From Burkholderia territorii (lineage in GTDB: Bacteria; Pseudomonadota; Gammaproteobacteria; Burkholderiales; Burkholderiaceae), in NCBI RefSeq assembly GCF_902833055.1, contig NZ_CADFEJ010000029.1, positions 1-64,000 on the forward strand: a stretch of 64,000 bases of DNA. The letters are read 5' to 3'. The notes beneath the pieces are model-generated. The model saw only the letters and a list, made by a program, of their open reading frames with translations, was not told where the DNA came from and did no database searches. Made by a program: the position numbers and the translations under genes. Positions 34,955 through 44,827 of this stretch are shown here, piece after piece (positions within the stretch are counted from its first letter, which is position 1; each line of letters begins with the position of its first letter).

Positions 34955-36388
34955 TCATGCGGAACCGGGAGTCGCCCGGGGGGCCTCGCCGGCGGGCGCC
35001 GTCGCGACGCCGCCGGCGCCGGGCCTGGACGGCGTGCCCGGTGCGGCGTCGTGGTCGTGCGCGGTGAGGCGCTCGCGCACGAAGCCGATGTGCTCGCGCA
35101 GCACGTAAAACTGCCCCGCATACGCGAGCGGCATCTTCATCCGGTTCACGGCTTCCTCGATGTCGTCGAGCTCGTCGAGCAGATGGATGCGCTCCTCCGC
35201 CGTATGCTCGCCGAGCGCGCGGCGCTCCAGCGCGATCAGCGCGCCGTACCAGCGGTAGATGCGCGAACGCACGCGCCAGCCATACAGCGACGGCACCAAC
35301 CGGAGCCCGGGAATCAGCACGACGATCAGCGGCACCACGACGACCAGCAGCCGGTCGACGAGACTCGCGACCCAGAACGGCAGCCGCCGGTACAGGAAGG
35401 TCTTGCCCGATTTGTAGTAACGCGCCGCGTCGTCGGACAGCGGGAAGCCGCGCGTGACGGCCGACGGGAATTCGCCCGCGTGCTGGAGGATCGTCGCGTG
35501 ACCGTGCACTTCGCGCGCGGCCTCGATCAGCAGGTCGGACAGCGCGGGGTGCAACGAGTCGCGCGCGACCAGTTCGATCGTCGGCGCAACCGTATGGATG
35601 TCGGCGGGCGGCAGGTTGCGGCCGAGATCGTAGACGCCCATCGGCAGCGTGATCGCGGTCAGGTACGGAAAGCGCCGCGCGTACGCCTCGGCCTGCGTGA
35701 ACGAGTACACATGGACGCCGGGCGCGCGGAACAGCTTCGCCATTACCGGGATCTGCGTCGAGTCGCCGGACAGGAAGGCGGCGTCGATCCTGCCGTCGAG
35801 CAGCGCGGTCGCCGCATCCTCGCCGGCCGTCGGCAGCAGCTCCGTCGAGCCGCCCGGCACGATGCCGTTCATCTTCAGCAGCGCGAGGCTCAGTTCGCGC
35901 GCGCCGCTGCCTTCCGCGCCGAGCGCGAGCCGCTTGCCCTTGAAGTCGGACAGGCGCTCGACCACCGGGCCGCGATACATGATCGCGAGCGGCACGTAGC
36001 CGATGCTGCCGAGCGACACCAGATGCTCGTCGCGCTCCTTCGGGCCGATGCCGCTCTGCACGAAGCCGACGTCGACCGGCGCGTTCGGGTTCGACAGCCG
36101 CGCGAGGTTCTGCGCGGATCCTTCCGACGACTCGACGTCGAGCGTGACGCCGTTCTTCGCGAGGATCGCCTTGTATTTCTGCGCGGCGTTCCAGTACGTG
36201 CTGCCGGGCGGGCCGGACGAAATCACGAGCGTGGACGGCGGCGCCGGCTGGATCAGCCTGACCGCGAGCCACACCGCCGCGACTGCAAGCAGCACGGTCG
36301 GGCCGATCGACAGCGCGAGGTCGCGCCACGACACCGCGACGAAGCGGGCAAGGATGCGGCGGGGCGGGCGAGGGCGGGCAGGCTTCAT
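34955..36388 (-). CDS. TAXI-type TRAP solute receptor, membrane-anchored, with C-terminal membrane domain
   Basis: A 477-residue protein. After a hydrophobic signal/anchor (about residues 20-45, LSIGPTVLLAVAAVWLAV) comes the TAXI periplasmic binding domain (about 50-330: TLVISSGPPGSTYWNAAQKY, TQIPVMAKLFRAPGVHVY). A second transmembrane helix (VDRLLVVVVPLIVVLIPG, near 345-375) is followed by a charged helical tail with the LLDELDDIEEAV segment. No TRAP permease genes are next to it. GTG at 36406 is an alternative start. Confidence 0.85.
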   Translation of the reverse strand: MKPARPRPPRRILARFVAVSWRDLALSIGPTVLLAVAAVWLAVRLIQPAPPSTLVISSGPPGSTYWNAAQKYKAILAKNGVTLDVESSEGSAQNLARLSNPNAPVDVGFVQSGIGPKERDEHLVSLGSIGYVPLAIMYRGPVVERLSDFKGKRLALGAEGSGARELSLALLKMNGIVPGGSTELLPTAGEDAATALLDGRIDAAFLSGDSTQIPVMAKLFRAPGVHVYSFTQAEAYARRFPYLTAITLPMGVYDLGRNLPPADIHTVAPTIELVARDSLHPALSDLLIEAAREVHGHATILQHAGEFPSAVTRGFPLSDDAARYYKSGKTFLYRRLPFWVASLVDRLLVVVVPLIVVLIPGLRLVPSLYGWRVRSRIYRWYGALIALERRALGEHTAEERIHLLDELDDIEEAVNRMKMPLAYAGQFYVLREHIGFVRERLTAHDHDAAPGTPSRPGAGGVATAPAGEAPRATPGSA

Positions 36389-36842
36389 TGAATTGGTGGG
36401 TGACACGGGCGTGACGCGTCGATGACGGGCGTCACGAACGATGTACGCGATGCAGGTTCTCGCGGCGATGGTACCCGGTTTCGCCCGGCATGCGCGAGTC
36501 CGGCGCCGTGGCGCGGCGGCCGATGCGGGCGGCCCTGACGGCGGCTGCCGGGAGGCCGCGCGTCAAAAGCTTTGCGCTTCGGCGGGCGCTGGATTACATT
36601 GTGCGTCGCAGCCGCGACCGAATCGCGCGCGACCCGGCACGCAATGAGACCGGGCGCGTCCGGCCGGCGGCTGTCCGGCCCGGCCGGCCCGCATTCGCGT
36701 GCGCCGGTCGCCGGCCCGTGTCGCCTCTCTCGCATCGCCGTGGAAATCATCGGCCGTCCCGCCCGTTCGCGCGCGGGTTGGCCGCCTTTGGGGGTATCCG
36801 GCCGTACTGTGCACGGCCGTTCCGAAGTCATAAGGAGATAGC
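36389..36842. promoter_or_regulatory. Divergent intergenic region, TAXI receptor / BON protein
   Basis: These 454 bases show no gene of quality. The BON gene is preceded by a good ribosome-binding site (AAGGAGATAG at 36833-36842). I see no obvious operator or terminator. Confidence 0.35.
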
Positions 36843-37208
36843 ATGAAGTCGATCGTGTTGAGAGCGTTGGGTGTTGCGGCCGTGGCGGCCTGTCTGTCGG
36901 GCAGCGTGTATGCGCAGTCGAGCGACGCGGCGGCAACCGAGGCGCCGGCTGCGGCAGCGAGCTCGCCGAAGGCCGCGGCCAAGACCGCGAAGAAGGCGAA
37001 CCGCAAGCTCGGCTACGCGGTGCGCAAGGCAATTACGAAGGCAGGCGGCATCGACGTGGCGAACATCGTCGTGCGCTCGAAGGGCGGCGCGATCTCGCTG
37101 GAGGGCACGGTGCCCGACCAGGCACAGATCGACAAGGCGGAAGAGGCAGCGAAGAGCGTCAAGGGCGTGACGTCGGTCACGAACAAGCTGACGGTCCAGC
37201 AGCAATGA
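36843..37208 (+). CDS. Periplasmic BON-domain protein
   Basis: The 121-residue protein has a signal peptide (cleavage likely after Ala24, SVYA|QS), an Ala/Lys-rich linker, and one BON domain (about 50-121, KLGYAVRKAITKAGGI ... VRSKGGAISLEGTVPDQAQI ... VKGVTSVTNKLTV) as in OsmY, BamE-interacting and phospholipid-binding envelope proteins. It probably works in the periplasm in envelope stability. It is monocistronic. Confidence 0.9.
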   Translation: MKSIVLRALGVAAVAACLSGSVYAQSSDAAATEAPAAAASSPKAAAKTAKKANRKLGYAVRKAITKAGGIDVANIVVRSKGGAISLEGTVPDQAQIDKAEEAAKSVKGVTSVTNKLTVQQQ

Positions 37209-37212
37209 TGCC

Positions 37213-37244
37213 GGGCGGCGGCGCGCCAGCGCCGCGCGCCCGTT
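37213..37244 (+). terminator. Terminator after BON protein gene
   Basis: A long GC-rich stem (GGGCGGCGGCGC / GCGCCGCGCGCCC with small imperfections) is followed by a short T-run. A second stem with arms GGGTCCCGGT / ACCGGGGCCC follows at about 37251-37272. Confidence 0.6.
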
Positions 37245-37443
37245 TGCGGCGGGTCCCGGTGTACCGGGGCCCGTTTGCGCTGTGAGCCTCGGGCCTGCCG
37301 CGTTGCGTCAGGCCCCCCGAATGAGTATCCCCGAGGCGACGTCCTGCGGGGCGGAAAACGCCGGGCGACCCTGCGTTTCCATCAGAGGTCGTCAGCCGCG
37401 CGCGACACGGCGGCGGACCGATAACGATATCGAGAGGGCGGCA

Positions 37444-39534
37444 ATGACGACGCACGGGTGGGGCAGTCGGATTCTCTTGGGCGCGGTGCTGGTCGCGGTC
37501 GCGATGCTCGGCGCCTGCAACGGCGACGATTCGGGCGAGCGCAACCGGTTGCCCGGCTTCGTGTCGGGCAGCGTGCGCACGACCGCCTATGACGGCACCA
37601 GCGACGATTTGCTGACGGCCGGCCTCGGCAAGACCGGCCTCGCCGCCGCCACCGCGCCTTCGTTCGTGAATCCGTCCCGGCCGACCAGCGCCGAGCTGCG
37701 TCGGCTCGCGATCTGGTCGAACTACCGCGCGCTCGTCGACATGAGCGCCAACGGCGGCTATGGCCGTTTCTGGGGGCCGAACGTCGACCTCGACGGAAAC
37801 GACACGCTCGGCGAAGGCAAGATTCCTGGCACCGAGTACCTCGCGTATTCCGACGACGGCAGCGGCCGCAAGAACGTGACGCTGCTCGTGCAGGTGCCCG
37901 CGAGCTTCGATCCGGCGCAGCCGTGCATCGTCACGGCCACGTCGTCCGGTTCGCGCGGCGTGTACGGCGCGATTTCGGCGGCCGGCGAGTGGGGCCTCAA
38001 GCGCGGTTGCGCGGTCGCATACAACGACAAGGGCGGCGGCAATGGCGCCCACGAGCTCGGCTCCGACACGATCACGCTGATCGACGGCACGCTCGCCAAC
38101 GCGGTGCTCGCCGGCAATGCCAGCCTCTTCACCGCCAACGTGACGAGCGGCGAGCTTGCCGCGTTCAACAGCCGGTTCCCGAACCGCTACGCGTTCAAGC
38201 ATGCGCATTCGCAGCAGAACCCCGAGCAGGACTGGGGGCACGTGACGCTACAGGCGGTCGAATTCGCCTACTGGGCACTCAACGAGCAGTTCGGGCCGCT
38301 GCTCGACGGCTCGCATCACGGCGTGCGCTACCACCCGGGCGACATCACGACGATCGCCGCGTCCGTCAGCAACGGCGGCGGCGCGGCGCTCGCGGCGGCC
38401 GAGCAGGACACGCGTCGCTGGATCACCGCGGTCGTGGTCGGCGAGCCGCAGGTCAACGTGCGGATGGCGCCGAACGCGGTCGTGCGCGAGGGCGGCCAGC
38501 CGGTGCCGTCGTTCGGCCGGCCGCTGGCCGACTACGCGACGCTCGCGAACCTGCTGGAACCGTGCGCGGCCGCGTCGGCGTCGCTCGCGGATGCGCCGTA
38601 CCTGAGCACGCTGCCCGCCGCCACCACGCAGTCGATCCGCACGCAGCGCTGCGCGACGCTCGCGGCTGCCGGGCTCGTATCCGGCGCCGATACGCAGAGC
38701 CAGGCCGCCGATGCGCTTGCGCAGCTGCATGCGGCCGGCTATCTCGCCGATTCCGATCTGCTGCACGCGCCGATGTGGGATTCGCAGGCGATTCCGGCGA
38801 TCGCGGTCACCTATGCGAACGCGTACACGCGCTCGCGCGTGACCGACAATCTGTGCAATTTCAGCTTCGCGACGACGAGCGCTGCGACGGGCGCGGTCGC
38901 GCCGCCCGCCGCGTCGCCGATGCCGGCCGTGTTCGGCCTCGGCAACGGCGTGCCGCCCACAGCGGGCGTCAATCTCGTGTTCAACACCGGCGCGGGCGTC
39001 GACCACCGGCTCGCGACGCCCGACGCGAGCTTCGCGGGCGCGCTATGCCTGCGGCAGCTGTGGACCAACGGGATGCTCGACATGCCGGCGAATGTCGACG
39101 CGGTGCGCGTGAACGCGAACCTGCAGGGCAAGCCCGCGATCATTGTGCAGGGCCGCAGCGACGCGCTCGTGCCCGTGAATCACGCATCGCGCGCATACGT
39201 CGCGCAGAACGGCATCAGTGAGGGCGGGCGCAGCCAGCTCGTGTTCTACGAGGTGACGAACGGGCAGCACTTCGATGCGTTCCTGCCGGTCGCGGGCTTC
39301 GACACGCGCTTCGTGCCGGTTCACTACTACAACCTGCAAGCGCTGAACCTGATGTGGCGGCACCTGAAGAGCGGTGCCGCGCTGCCGCCGTCGCAGGTGA
39401 TCCGCACGGTGCCGCGCGGCGGCACACCGGGCGCCGCACCGGCGCTGACGAGCGCGAACCTGCCGCCGATCTCGGCGTCCCCCGGCGCCAACGCGATCAC
39501 GACCGGCGCCGGCGCGATCGACGTGCCGCTCTGA
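37444..39534 (+). CDS. D-(-)-3-hydroxybutyrate oligomer hydrolase, lipoprotein
   Basis: The 696-residue protein degrades oligomers of 3-hydroxybutyrate, downstream of PHB depolymerase. It has a lipoprotein signal (AMLGAC, lipid-attached Cys near residue 23) and large catalytic domains with TATSSGSRGVYGAI and the SVSNGGGAALAA block, where Ser309 is the probable nucleophile. Its length fits the family (about 690-700). Lipidation points to the cell envelope or surface. ATG at 37444 is chosen because it gives the signal peptide. Confidence 0.93.
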   Translation: MTTHGWGSRILLGAVLVAVAMLGACNGDDSGERNRLPGFVSGSVRTTAYDGTSDDLLTAGLGKTGLAAATAPSFVNPSRPTSAELRRLAIWSNYRALVDMSANGGYGRFWGPNVDLDGNDTLGEGKIPGTEYLAYSDDGSGRKNVTLLVQVPASFDPAQPCIVTATSSGSRGVYGAISAAGEWGLKRGCAVAYNDKGGGNGAHELGSDTITLIDGTLANAVLAGNASLFTANVTSGELAAFNSRFPNRYAFKHAHSQQNPEQDWGHVTLQAVEFAYWALNEQFGPLLDGSHHGVRYHPGDITTIAASVSNGGGAALAAAEQDTRRWITAVVVGEPQVNVRMAPNAVVREGGQPVPSFGRPLADYATLANLLEPCAAASASLADAPYLSTLPAATTQSIRTQRCATLAAAGLVSGADTQSQAADALAQLHAAGYLADSDLLHAPMWDSQAIPAIAVTYANAYTRSRVTDNLCNFSFATTSAATGAVAPPAASPMPAVFGLGNGVPPTAGVNLVFNTGAGVDHRLATPDASFAGALCLRQLWTNGMLDMPANVDAVRVNANLQGKPAIIVQGRSDALVPVNHASRAYVAQNGISEGGRSQLVFYEVTNGQHFDAFLPVAGFDTRFVPVHYYNLQALNLMWRHLKSGAALPPSQVIRTVPRGGTPGAAPALTSANLPPISASPGANAITTGAGAIDVPL

Positions 39535-39560
39535 CGGCGCCCGCCGCGCCGCGATACGGA

Positions 39561-39590
39561 AGCCGGACAGTCGTCCGGCTTTTTCTTTTC
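39561..39590 (+). terminator. Terminator after 3-hydroxybutyrate oligomer hydrolase gene
   Basis: AGCCGGAC-AGTC-GTCCGGCT is followed by a run of T (CTTTTTC). Confidence 0.9.
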
Positions 39591-40143
39591 TGCGCCTGGA
39601 ATCGGTCCCGCACTGCTCCTTATCGCAGCGGCACGCGCTGTAACAAATTATTACTTTACGACGGAAAACCCGGAATCTATTATGCGCCGATATTTTCACT
39701 TAATTTAATAAATTACCGTAAAGACAATATTCCTTTCCGTATAGTTAATCAATCCTTTCGAATTTATTAAATCGGCTCGAAATGCGGTTGGTCGCCGTTT
39801 TGCGATTGATCGGCATTTCGCCGAGAGGGATTGTTCGTCTGTTGGAAGCGAAGGCGCCTTGCAGGGTGGGCTTTGCGGGGAAGGTTATTGCCTGGCGGTT
39901 TCGCGCTTGCGGATGACGGGGGCTGAATCCGCATTGCCGCGCATTATCGAATCGTCGTTTGCAATGGAATTGATTCCAGTGCGTTCGCGGAATATGGGTG
40001 GGGTAAATCGTGCCGATCGGTATTCGCCGATCCGGTAAAAAACTCGGAGTGCATCGCAAAACGAATGCGCTCCCGGTGCGGAGCGCCGGCGCAAATGATC
40101 CTTTGCGAGCGGCGGTATTTATCGTTCTGTTCGAGAGGCAATA
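39591..40143. promoter_or_regulatory. AT-rich 553-bp intergenic region
   Basis: The block around 39640-39770 is much more AT-rich than the rest of the window. It contains AATTTA-A-TAAATT at 39702-39714 and a related AATTTATTAAAT at 39761-39772. No ORF there is credible. It may be an upstream regulatory region of the serine carboxypeptidase gene or a nucleoid-protein (H-NS-like) binding site. Confidence 0.5.
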
Positions 40144-41979
40144 ATGACGACACTGAAGTCCTTGAAAGACGGTTTCGCGCTATTTGGAACGACACTTGGC
40201 GTGCCGCTCGCCGCAGCCGCGGCTGCGGCGCTGCTCGTCACGGGATGCGGCGGCGACGACGGGTCCGGCCCGACGGCCGCCACCGCGGCGGCCGCGACGA
40301 CGTCAAACGGCAGCACGGCGGCCAGCACCAATGCAACGGCCGCCGTCCCGGCCGACCAGCCGTACGTCGACAACGACGTGTACGGCACCGGGCCGAACGA
40401 CGCGGTCACGGATTCGACCGAAGGGGCCGCGGTCGTGCACCGCCAGGTCACGATCGGCGGCAAGACCATCCAGTACACGGCCACCACGGGCCACCTGACC
40501 ACGATCGATCCGATCACGTCCGCGCCCAACGCGAAGATGTTCTATGTCGCGTACACGCAGGACAACCCGGACCCGTCGAAGCCGCGCCCGGTCACGTTCT
40601 TCTACAACGGCGGCCCCGGCTCGTCGTCGGTCTACCTGCTGCTCGGCTCGTACGGGCCGAAGCGCCTGCAGTCGTCGTTCCCGAACTTCACGCCGCCGGC
40701 TCCGTACAAGCTGCTCGACAACCCGGACAGCCTGCTCGACCGCACCGACCTCGTGTTCATCAACCCGGTCGGCACCGGCTACTCGGCGGCGATCGCCCCG
40801 GCGAAGAACAAGGACTTCTGGGGTACCGACCAGGACGCGCGCTCGATCGATCGCTTCATCCAGCGCTACCTGACCAAGTACTCGCGCTGGAACTCGCCGA
40901 AATTCCTGTATGGCGAGTCGTACGGCACGGCGCGCAGCGCGGTCGTGTCGTGGGTGCTGCATGAGGATGGCATCGATCTGAACGGGATCACGCTGCAATC
41001 GTCGATCCTCGACTATGCGAATGCACTGTCGGCGCCCGGCACGTTCCCGACGCTCGCGGCCGACGCGTTCTACTGGAAGAAGACGACGCTCAACCCGACG
41101 CCGACCGATCTCGACGCGTACATGGTGCAGGCCCGCAACTACGCGGACAACACGCTCGCGCCGCTCGCGCAGAAGCCGAACCCGCAGGACGGCGGCTTCG
41201 TGAACGTGCGGCTGAACCTGAACCTGCAGACCGCGCAGCAGATGGGCTCGTACATCGGCACGGATCCGACGTCGCTGATCCAGACGTTCGGCAATCCGGC
41301 CGCGCTCGGCAACGTGCCGTCGTCGGACGACAACCCGCCGTACACGTTCTTCCTGACGCTCGTGCCGGGCACGCAGATCGGCCAGTACGACGGTCGCGCG
41401 AACTTCACGGGCAAGGGTATCGCGCCGTACATCCTGCCGAACTCGGGCAGCAACGATCCGTCGATCACGAACGTCAGCGGCGCGTACACGGTGCTGTGGA
41501 ACAGCTACATCAACACCGACCTCAAGTACACGTCGACGTCGTCGTTCGTGGACCTGAACGACCAGGTCTTCAACAACTGGGACTTCAGCCATACGGACCC
41601 GACCGGCGCGAACAAGGGCGGCGGCAATACGCTGTACACGGCCGGCGACCTGGCGGCGACGATGAGCGTGAACCCGGACCTGAAGGTGCTGTCGGCGAAC
41701 GGCTATTTCGATGCGGTCACGCCGTTCCACCAGACGGAGCTGACGCTCGCGCAGATGCCGCTCGATCCGACGCTCAAGGCGCAGAACCTGACGATCAAGA
41801 ACTACCCGTCGGGCCACATGATCTACCTGAACGACGCGTCCCGGACCGCGCTGAAGGGCGATCTGGCCAACTTCTACGACGGCGTGCTCGCGAACCGTGC
41901 GGCGCTGCAGCGCGTGCTGAAGCTGCAGATGCGCACGCAGCAGCTCAAGCAGCAGCAACTGAAGCAGCAGGGGCAGTAA
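40144..41979 (+). CDS. Serine carboxypeptidase-like (S10 family) lipoprotein
   Basis: The 611-residue protein has a lipoprotein signal (LLVTGCGGDD, lipid Cys35) and an S10 alpha/beta-hydrolase fold. The oxyanion site GGPGSSS is near 157, the nucleophile is Ser259 in GESYGT, the catalytic Asp is Asp523 in NGYFDAVTPF and the His is His558 in PSGHMIYL. These are the canonical triad positions. S10 enzymes remove C-terminal residues at acid pH. An Ala/Thr-rich linker follows the lipid anchor. A Gln/Lys-rich tail ends the protein. Confidence 0.92.
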   Translation: MTTLKSLKDGFALFGTTLGVPLAAAAAAALLVTGCGGDDGSGPTAATAAAATTSNGSTAASTNATAAVPADQPYVDNDVYGTGPNDAVTDSTEGAAVVHRQVTIGGKTIQYTATTGHLTTIDPITSAPNAKMFYVAYTQDNPDPSKPRPVTFFYNGGPGSSSVYLLLGSYGPKRLQSSFPNFTPPAPYKLLDNPDSLLDRTDLVFINPVGTGYSAAIAPAKNKDFWGTDQDARSIDRFIQRYLTKYSRWNSPKFLYGESYGTARSAVVSWVLHEDGIDLNGITLQSSILDYANALSAPGTFPTLAADAFYWKKTTLNPTPTDLDAYMVQARNYADNTLAPLAQKPNPQDGGFVNVRLNLNLQTAQQMGSYIGTDPTSLIQTFGNPAALGNVPSSDDNPPYTFFLTLVPGTQIGQYDGRANFTGKGIAPYILPNSGSNDPSITNVSGAYTVLWNSYINTDLKYTSTSSFVDLNDQVFNNWDFSHTDPTGANKGGGNTLYTAGDLAATMSVNPDLKVLSANGYFDAVTPFHQTELTLAQMPLDPTLKAQNLTIKNYPSGHMIYLNDASRTALKGDLANFYDGVLANRAALQRVLKLQMRTQQLKQQQLKQQGQ

Positions 41980-42077
41980 GCGCGGCGGGCGGCGTGCGCG
42001 CCGCCCGTGGCAACGCGATTCGCGTCACCCGGTTCGCCGTCGGGCCGTGCGCGAATCGCACCGCTCCGGATGGACGA

Positions 42078-42113
42078 CAGCCCGATCGGCATAGGCCGGT
42101 CGGGCTGTTTTTC
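42078..42113 (+). terminator. Terminator after S10 peptidase gene
   Basis: CAGCCCGA and TCGGGCTG pair across a partly complementary GGCC-containing loop, followed by a T-run (GTTTTTC). Confidence 0.8.
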
Positions 42114-42197
42114 TTGTGCGCCAGGGCGCGGGGCCCGGGGCGCCGCGCACCGGCCGGACAGCGGATTTTTCTGCGGAGGGAAAGGCGCCCGTGCCGC

Positions 42198-42986
42198 TTA
42201 AGCGAGCACGAGCCGCACGCCGACCGCGACGAGCGTCGCGGCGAGCAGGTTGCGCAGCAGCCGCTCGGGCGCGCGCGCGGACAGCAGGCTGCCGAGCACG
42301 ATGCCGGGCAGCGAGCCGAGCAGCAGCGACAGCAGCATCGACCAGTCGACCGAGCCGAGCAGCCAGTGGCCCATGCCGGCGACGAGCGTGAGCGGCACCG
42401 CGTGCGCGATGTCGGAGCCGACGATGCGCGTGGTCGCGAGCGCCGGATACAACAGCAGCAGCACGGTCACGCCGATCGCGCCTGCGCCGACCGACGTCAT
42501 CGACACGAGCACGCCGAGCACGGCGCCTGTCAGCACCGTCGACCACAGCGTGCGCGCCGGGCTCGGCGCGAGCGGATTGCGCGCGGCGAACGCGGTCAAT
42601 TGCGGGCGAAAGATCAGCGCGAGCGACGTGAGCAGCAGCGCAACGCCGAGCACCAGCTGGATCAGCCGCGCGGTGCCGGGCGAATTCATCCCGTGCGTAT
42701 GCAGCACCCACAGCGTGACGGCGGCGGCCGGGACGCTGCCTGCCGCGAGCCGGCCCGTGATGCGCCAGTCGACCGACCCCTTCAGCCCGTGCACGAGCGT
42801 GCCGGTGGCCTTGGTCGCGGCCGCGTACAGCAGGTCGGTGCCGACCGCCGTCGCGGGGTGGACGCCGAACAGCAGCACGAGGATCGGCGTCATCAGCGAA
42901 CCGCCGCCGACGCCCGTCAGGCCGACGAGGATGCCGACGAACAGGCCGGACAGGGAGTACAGCAGATCGATATGGGGAAGCGACAT
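42198..42986 (-). CDS. TauE/SafE-type sulfite exporter family permease
   Basis: The 262-residue membrane protein has about eight predicted helices, with the family motif GLTGVGGGSLMTPILVLLFGV (within residues 22-42) repeated more weakly as VSMTSVGAGAIGVTVLLLL in the second half. Members move sulfite, sulfoacetate or other organosulfur anions. ATG at 42986 was preferred to longer in-frame starts. The substrate is unknown. Confidence 0.9.
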   Translation of the reverse strand: MSLPHIDLLYSLSGLFVGILVGLTGVGGGSLMTPILVLLFGVHPATAVGTDLLYAAATKATGTLVHGLKGSVDWRITGRLAAGSVPAAAVTLWVLHTHGMNSPGTARLIQLVLGVALLLTSLALIFRPQLTAFAARNPLAPSPARTLWSTVLTGAVLGVLVSMTSVGAGAIGVTVLLLLYPALATTRIVGSDIAHAVPLTLVAGMGHWLLGSVDWSMLLSLLLGSLPGIVLGSLLSARAPERLLRNLLAATLVAVGVRLVLA

Positions 42987-43260
42987 CGGAAGCAGGCGGT
43001 TATGCGGCGTTCGGCGGCGGCGCGCGGCCGCGGCGCGCGCATCAAAGTCCGCCATTGTCGCAAAAGTGGCGCGTCGGTGTACGACTACGTTAAAAATCGG
43101 CCGGGATGGCCGGCCGGACGGGCCGCTCGCGGTGGGTGAAACGATCGTTTGAACGGATACTGGACCTGATGGTGCCGTGCGTCGGCGTCGGCGGGCGTGC
43201 GATCGCCGCCCGGTTACCGCGCGTGGAGGAGGGCGGGGCGACGCGCGCCCCGCTTCGTCG

Positions 43261-44700
43261 TCAATGCATCGCTGGACCGACGCCGGCGACCGCGTCCTGG
43301 CGGCGGATGCGCAGCGCGAGGCCGAGCAGCCCGGCCGCGGCCGCGAATGCCGCACCGACCGCGAATGCGACGTGGTAGCCGCCGTTCAGTGCATCGAGCG
43401 GGCTGGCGTGCGCGACCGCGAGCGCATCGGTGCGCGCGGCGGCGAGGCTCGCGAGCACGGCGAGGCCGAGCGCGCCGCCCATCATGAACGCGGTGTTGAC
43501 GATGCCCGACGCAAGCCCCGAATCGGCCGGGTCGACATCGCTCATCGCGGCGAGCAGCACCGGATTGAACGCGACGCCGGCGCCGATGCCGAGCAGCGTC
43601 ATGCCCGGCAGCACGTGCCAGACGAAGCTGCCGTCCGCCGGCGCGCGCGAGAACAGCGCGAGGCCGCACGCGGCGATCAGCAGGCCGGCCGCGATCGGGC
43701 CGCGAATGCCGAAGCGCATCACGATGCGCGCGGACAGCCCGAGCGAGAACGCGGCCATGATCAGGTTCGCCGGCAGGAACGCAAGCCCGACCTGCAGCGG
43801 ACCGTAGCCGAGCACGCGCTGCATGTAGAGCGCGGACAGGAAAAACCACGCGAACATGGCCGCCGCCCACAGCACGCCGATCACGTTCGCGAGCGCGACG
43901 TTGCGCGCGGCGAACAGCGTGAGCGGCATCAGCGGATGCGCGACGCGTGCCTCGATCGCGATGAACACCGCGAGCAGCGCCACGGCCGCGCCGATCAGCA
44001 CGACGGTCTGCGTCGACAGCCAGCCGGCCTCGTTGCCGCCGACGATCCCGTAGACCGCGAGCATCAGCGACGCGGTCACGGTGATCGCGCCCGCGACGTC
44101 GAGCCGCGCGGCGCCGGCCGGCGCGCGCATGCGCGGCAGCAGCGCGACGCACATCGCATAGACCGCGATGCCGATCGGCAAATTGACGAGAAAGATCCAG
44201 TGCCACGACAGCGTGCTCGTCAGGAGCCCGCCGAGCAGCACGCCGATGCTGCCGCCGCCCGCGCAGACGAAGCCGTAGACGCCCATCGCGCGCGCCCGTT
44301 CGCCCGGTTCGGTGAAGAGATTCATGATCAGCGACAGCGACACGGCCGACACGACCGCGCCGCCGAAGCCCTGCACCGCGCGCGCGGCGATCAGCATCGT
44401 CTGCGACTGCGCGAGGCCGCAGGCGAGCGACGCGAACGTGAATACGACGAGGCCCGCGAGGAACATGCGCCGCTGGCCGTACAGGTCGCCGAGCCGGCCG
44501 CCGAGCAGCAGGCAGCCGCCGAATGTCAGCAGGTAGGCGTTGACGACCCATACGAGGGCCGTCTCGGTGAAATGGAGGTCGGTACTGATCGAAGGCAGCG
44601 CAACGTTCACGATCGTGCTGTCGAGCACGATCATCAGCACGCCGAGGCAAAGGACGATCAACGCGTACCAGCGCTTCTCGCCGTGGATACCGTGGGTCAT
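43261..44700 (-). CDS. DHA2-family MFS multidrug exporter (EmrB/QacA type)
   Basis: The 479-residue protein has fourteen predicted transmembrane helices, the signature VLDSTIVNVALPSI in helix 1 and GGRLGDLYGQRRMF after helix 2, with SAVSLSLIMN and GVAFNPVLLA segments typical of the DHA2 group. It probably exports hydrophobic drugs or dyes. No membrane-fusion protein gene is next to it. A hairpin in the gap 42987-43260 (about 43232-43254) has no T-run. Confidence 0.92.
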   Translation of the reverse strand: MTHGIHGEKRWYALIVLCLGVLMIVLDSTIVNVALPSISTDLHFTETALVWVVNAYLLTFGGCLLLGGRLGDLYGQRRMFLAGLVVFTFASLACGLAQSQTMLIAARAVQGFGGAVVSAVSLSLIMNLFTEPGERARAMGVYGFVCAGGGSIGVLLGGLLTSTLSWHWIFLVNLPIGIAVYAMCVALLPRMRAPAGAARLDVAGAITVTASLMLAVYGIVGGNEAGWLSTQTVVLIGAAVALLAVFIAIEARVAHPLMPLTLFAARNVALANVIGVLWAAAMFAWFFLSALYMQRVLGYGPLQVGLAFLPANLIMAAFSLGLSARIVMRFGIRGPIAAGLLIAACGLALFSRAPADGSFVWHVLPGMTLLGIGAGVAFNPVLLAAMSDVDPADSGLASGIVNTAFMMGGALGLAVLASLAAARTDALAVAHASPLDALNGGYHVAFAVGAAFAAAAGLLGLALRIRRQDAVAGVGPAMH

Positions 44701-44827
44701 GGGCCGGCCGCCTTCTCTCTGATAGTTATTTGAAAGGCTGCATTGTAGACGTCATTCGCGCGCGCTTCCTGCCGGTTTGTGGCAGGAGCGACGCGTAGCG
44801 GCGGCGCGCGTCGCGCGGCGCCGGAGG

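Noticed and set aside
43232..43254. GC-rich hairpin taken as terminator of the DHA2 exporter gene
   Set aside because: No T-run on the minus strand after the stem.
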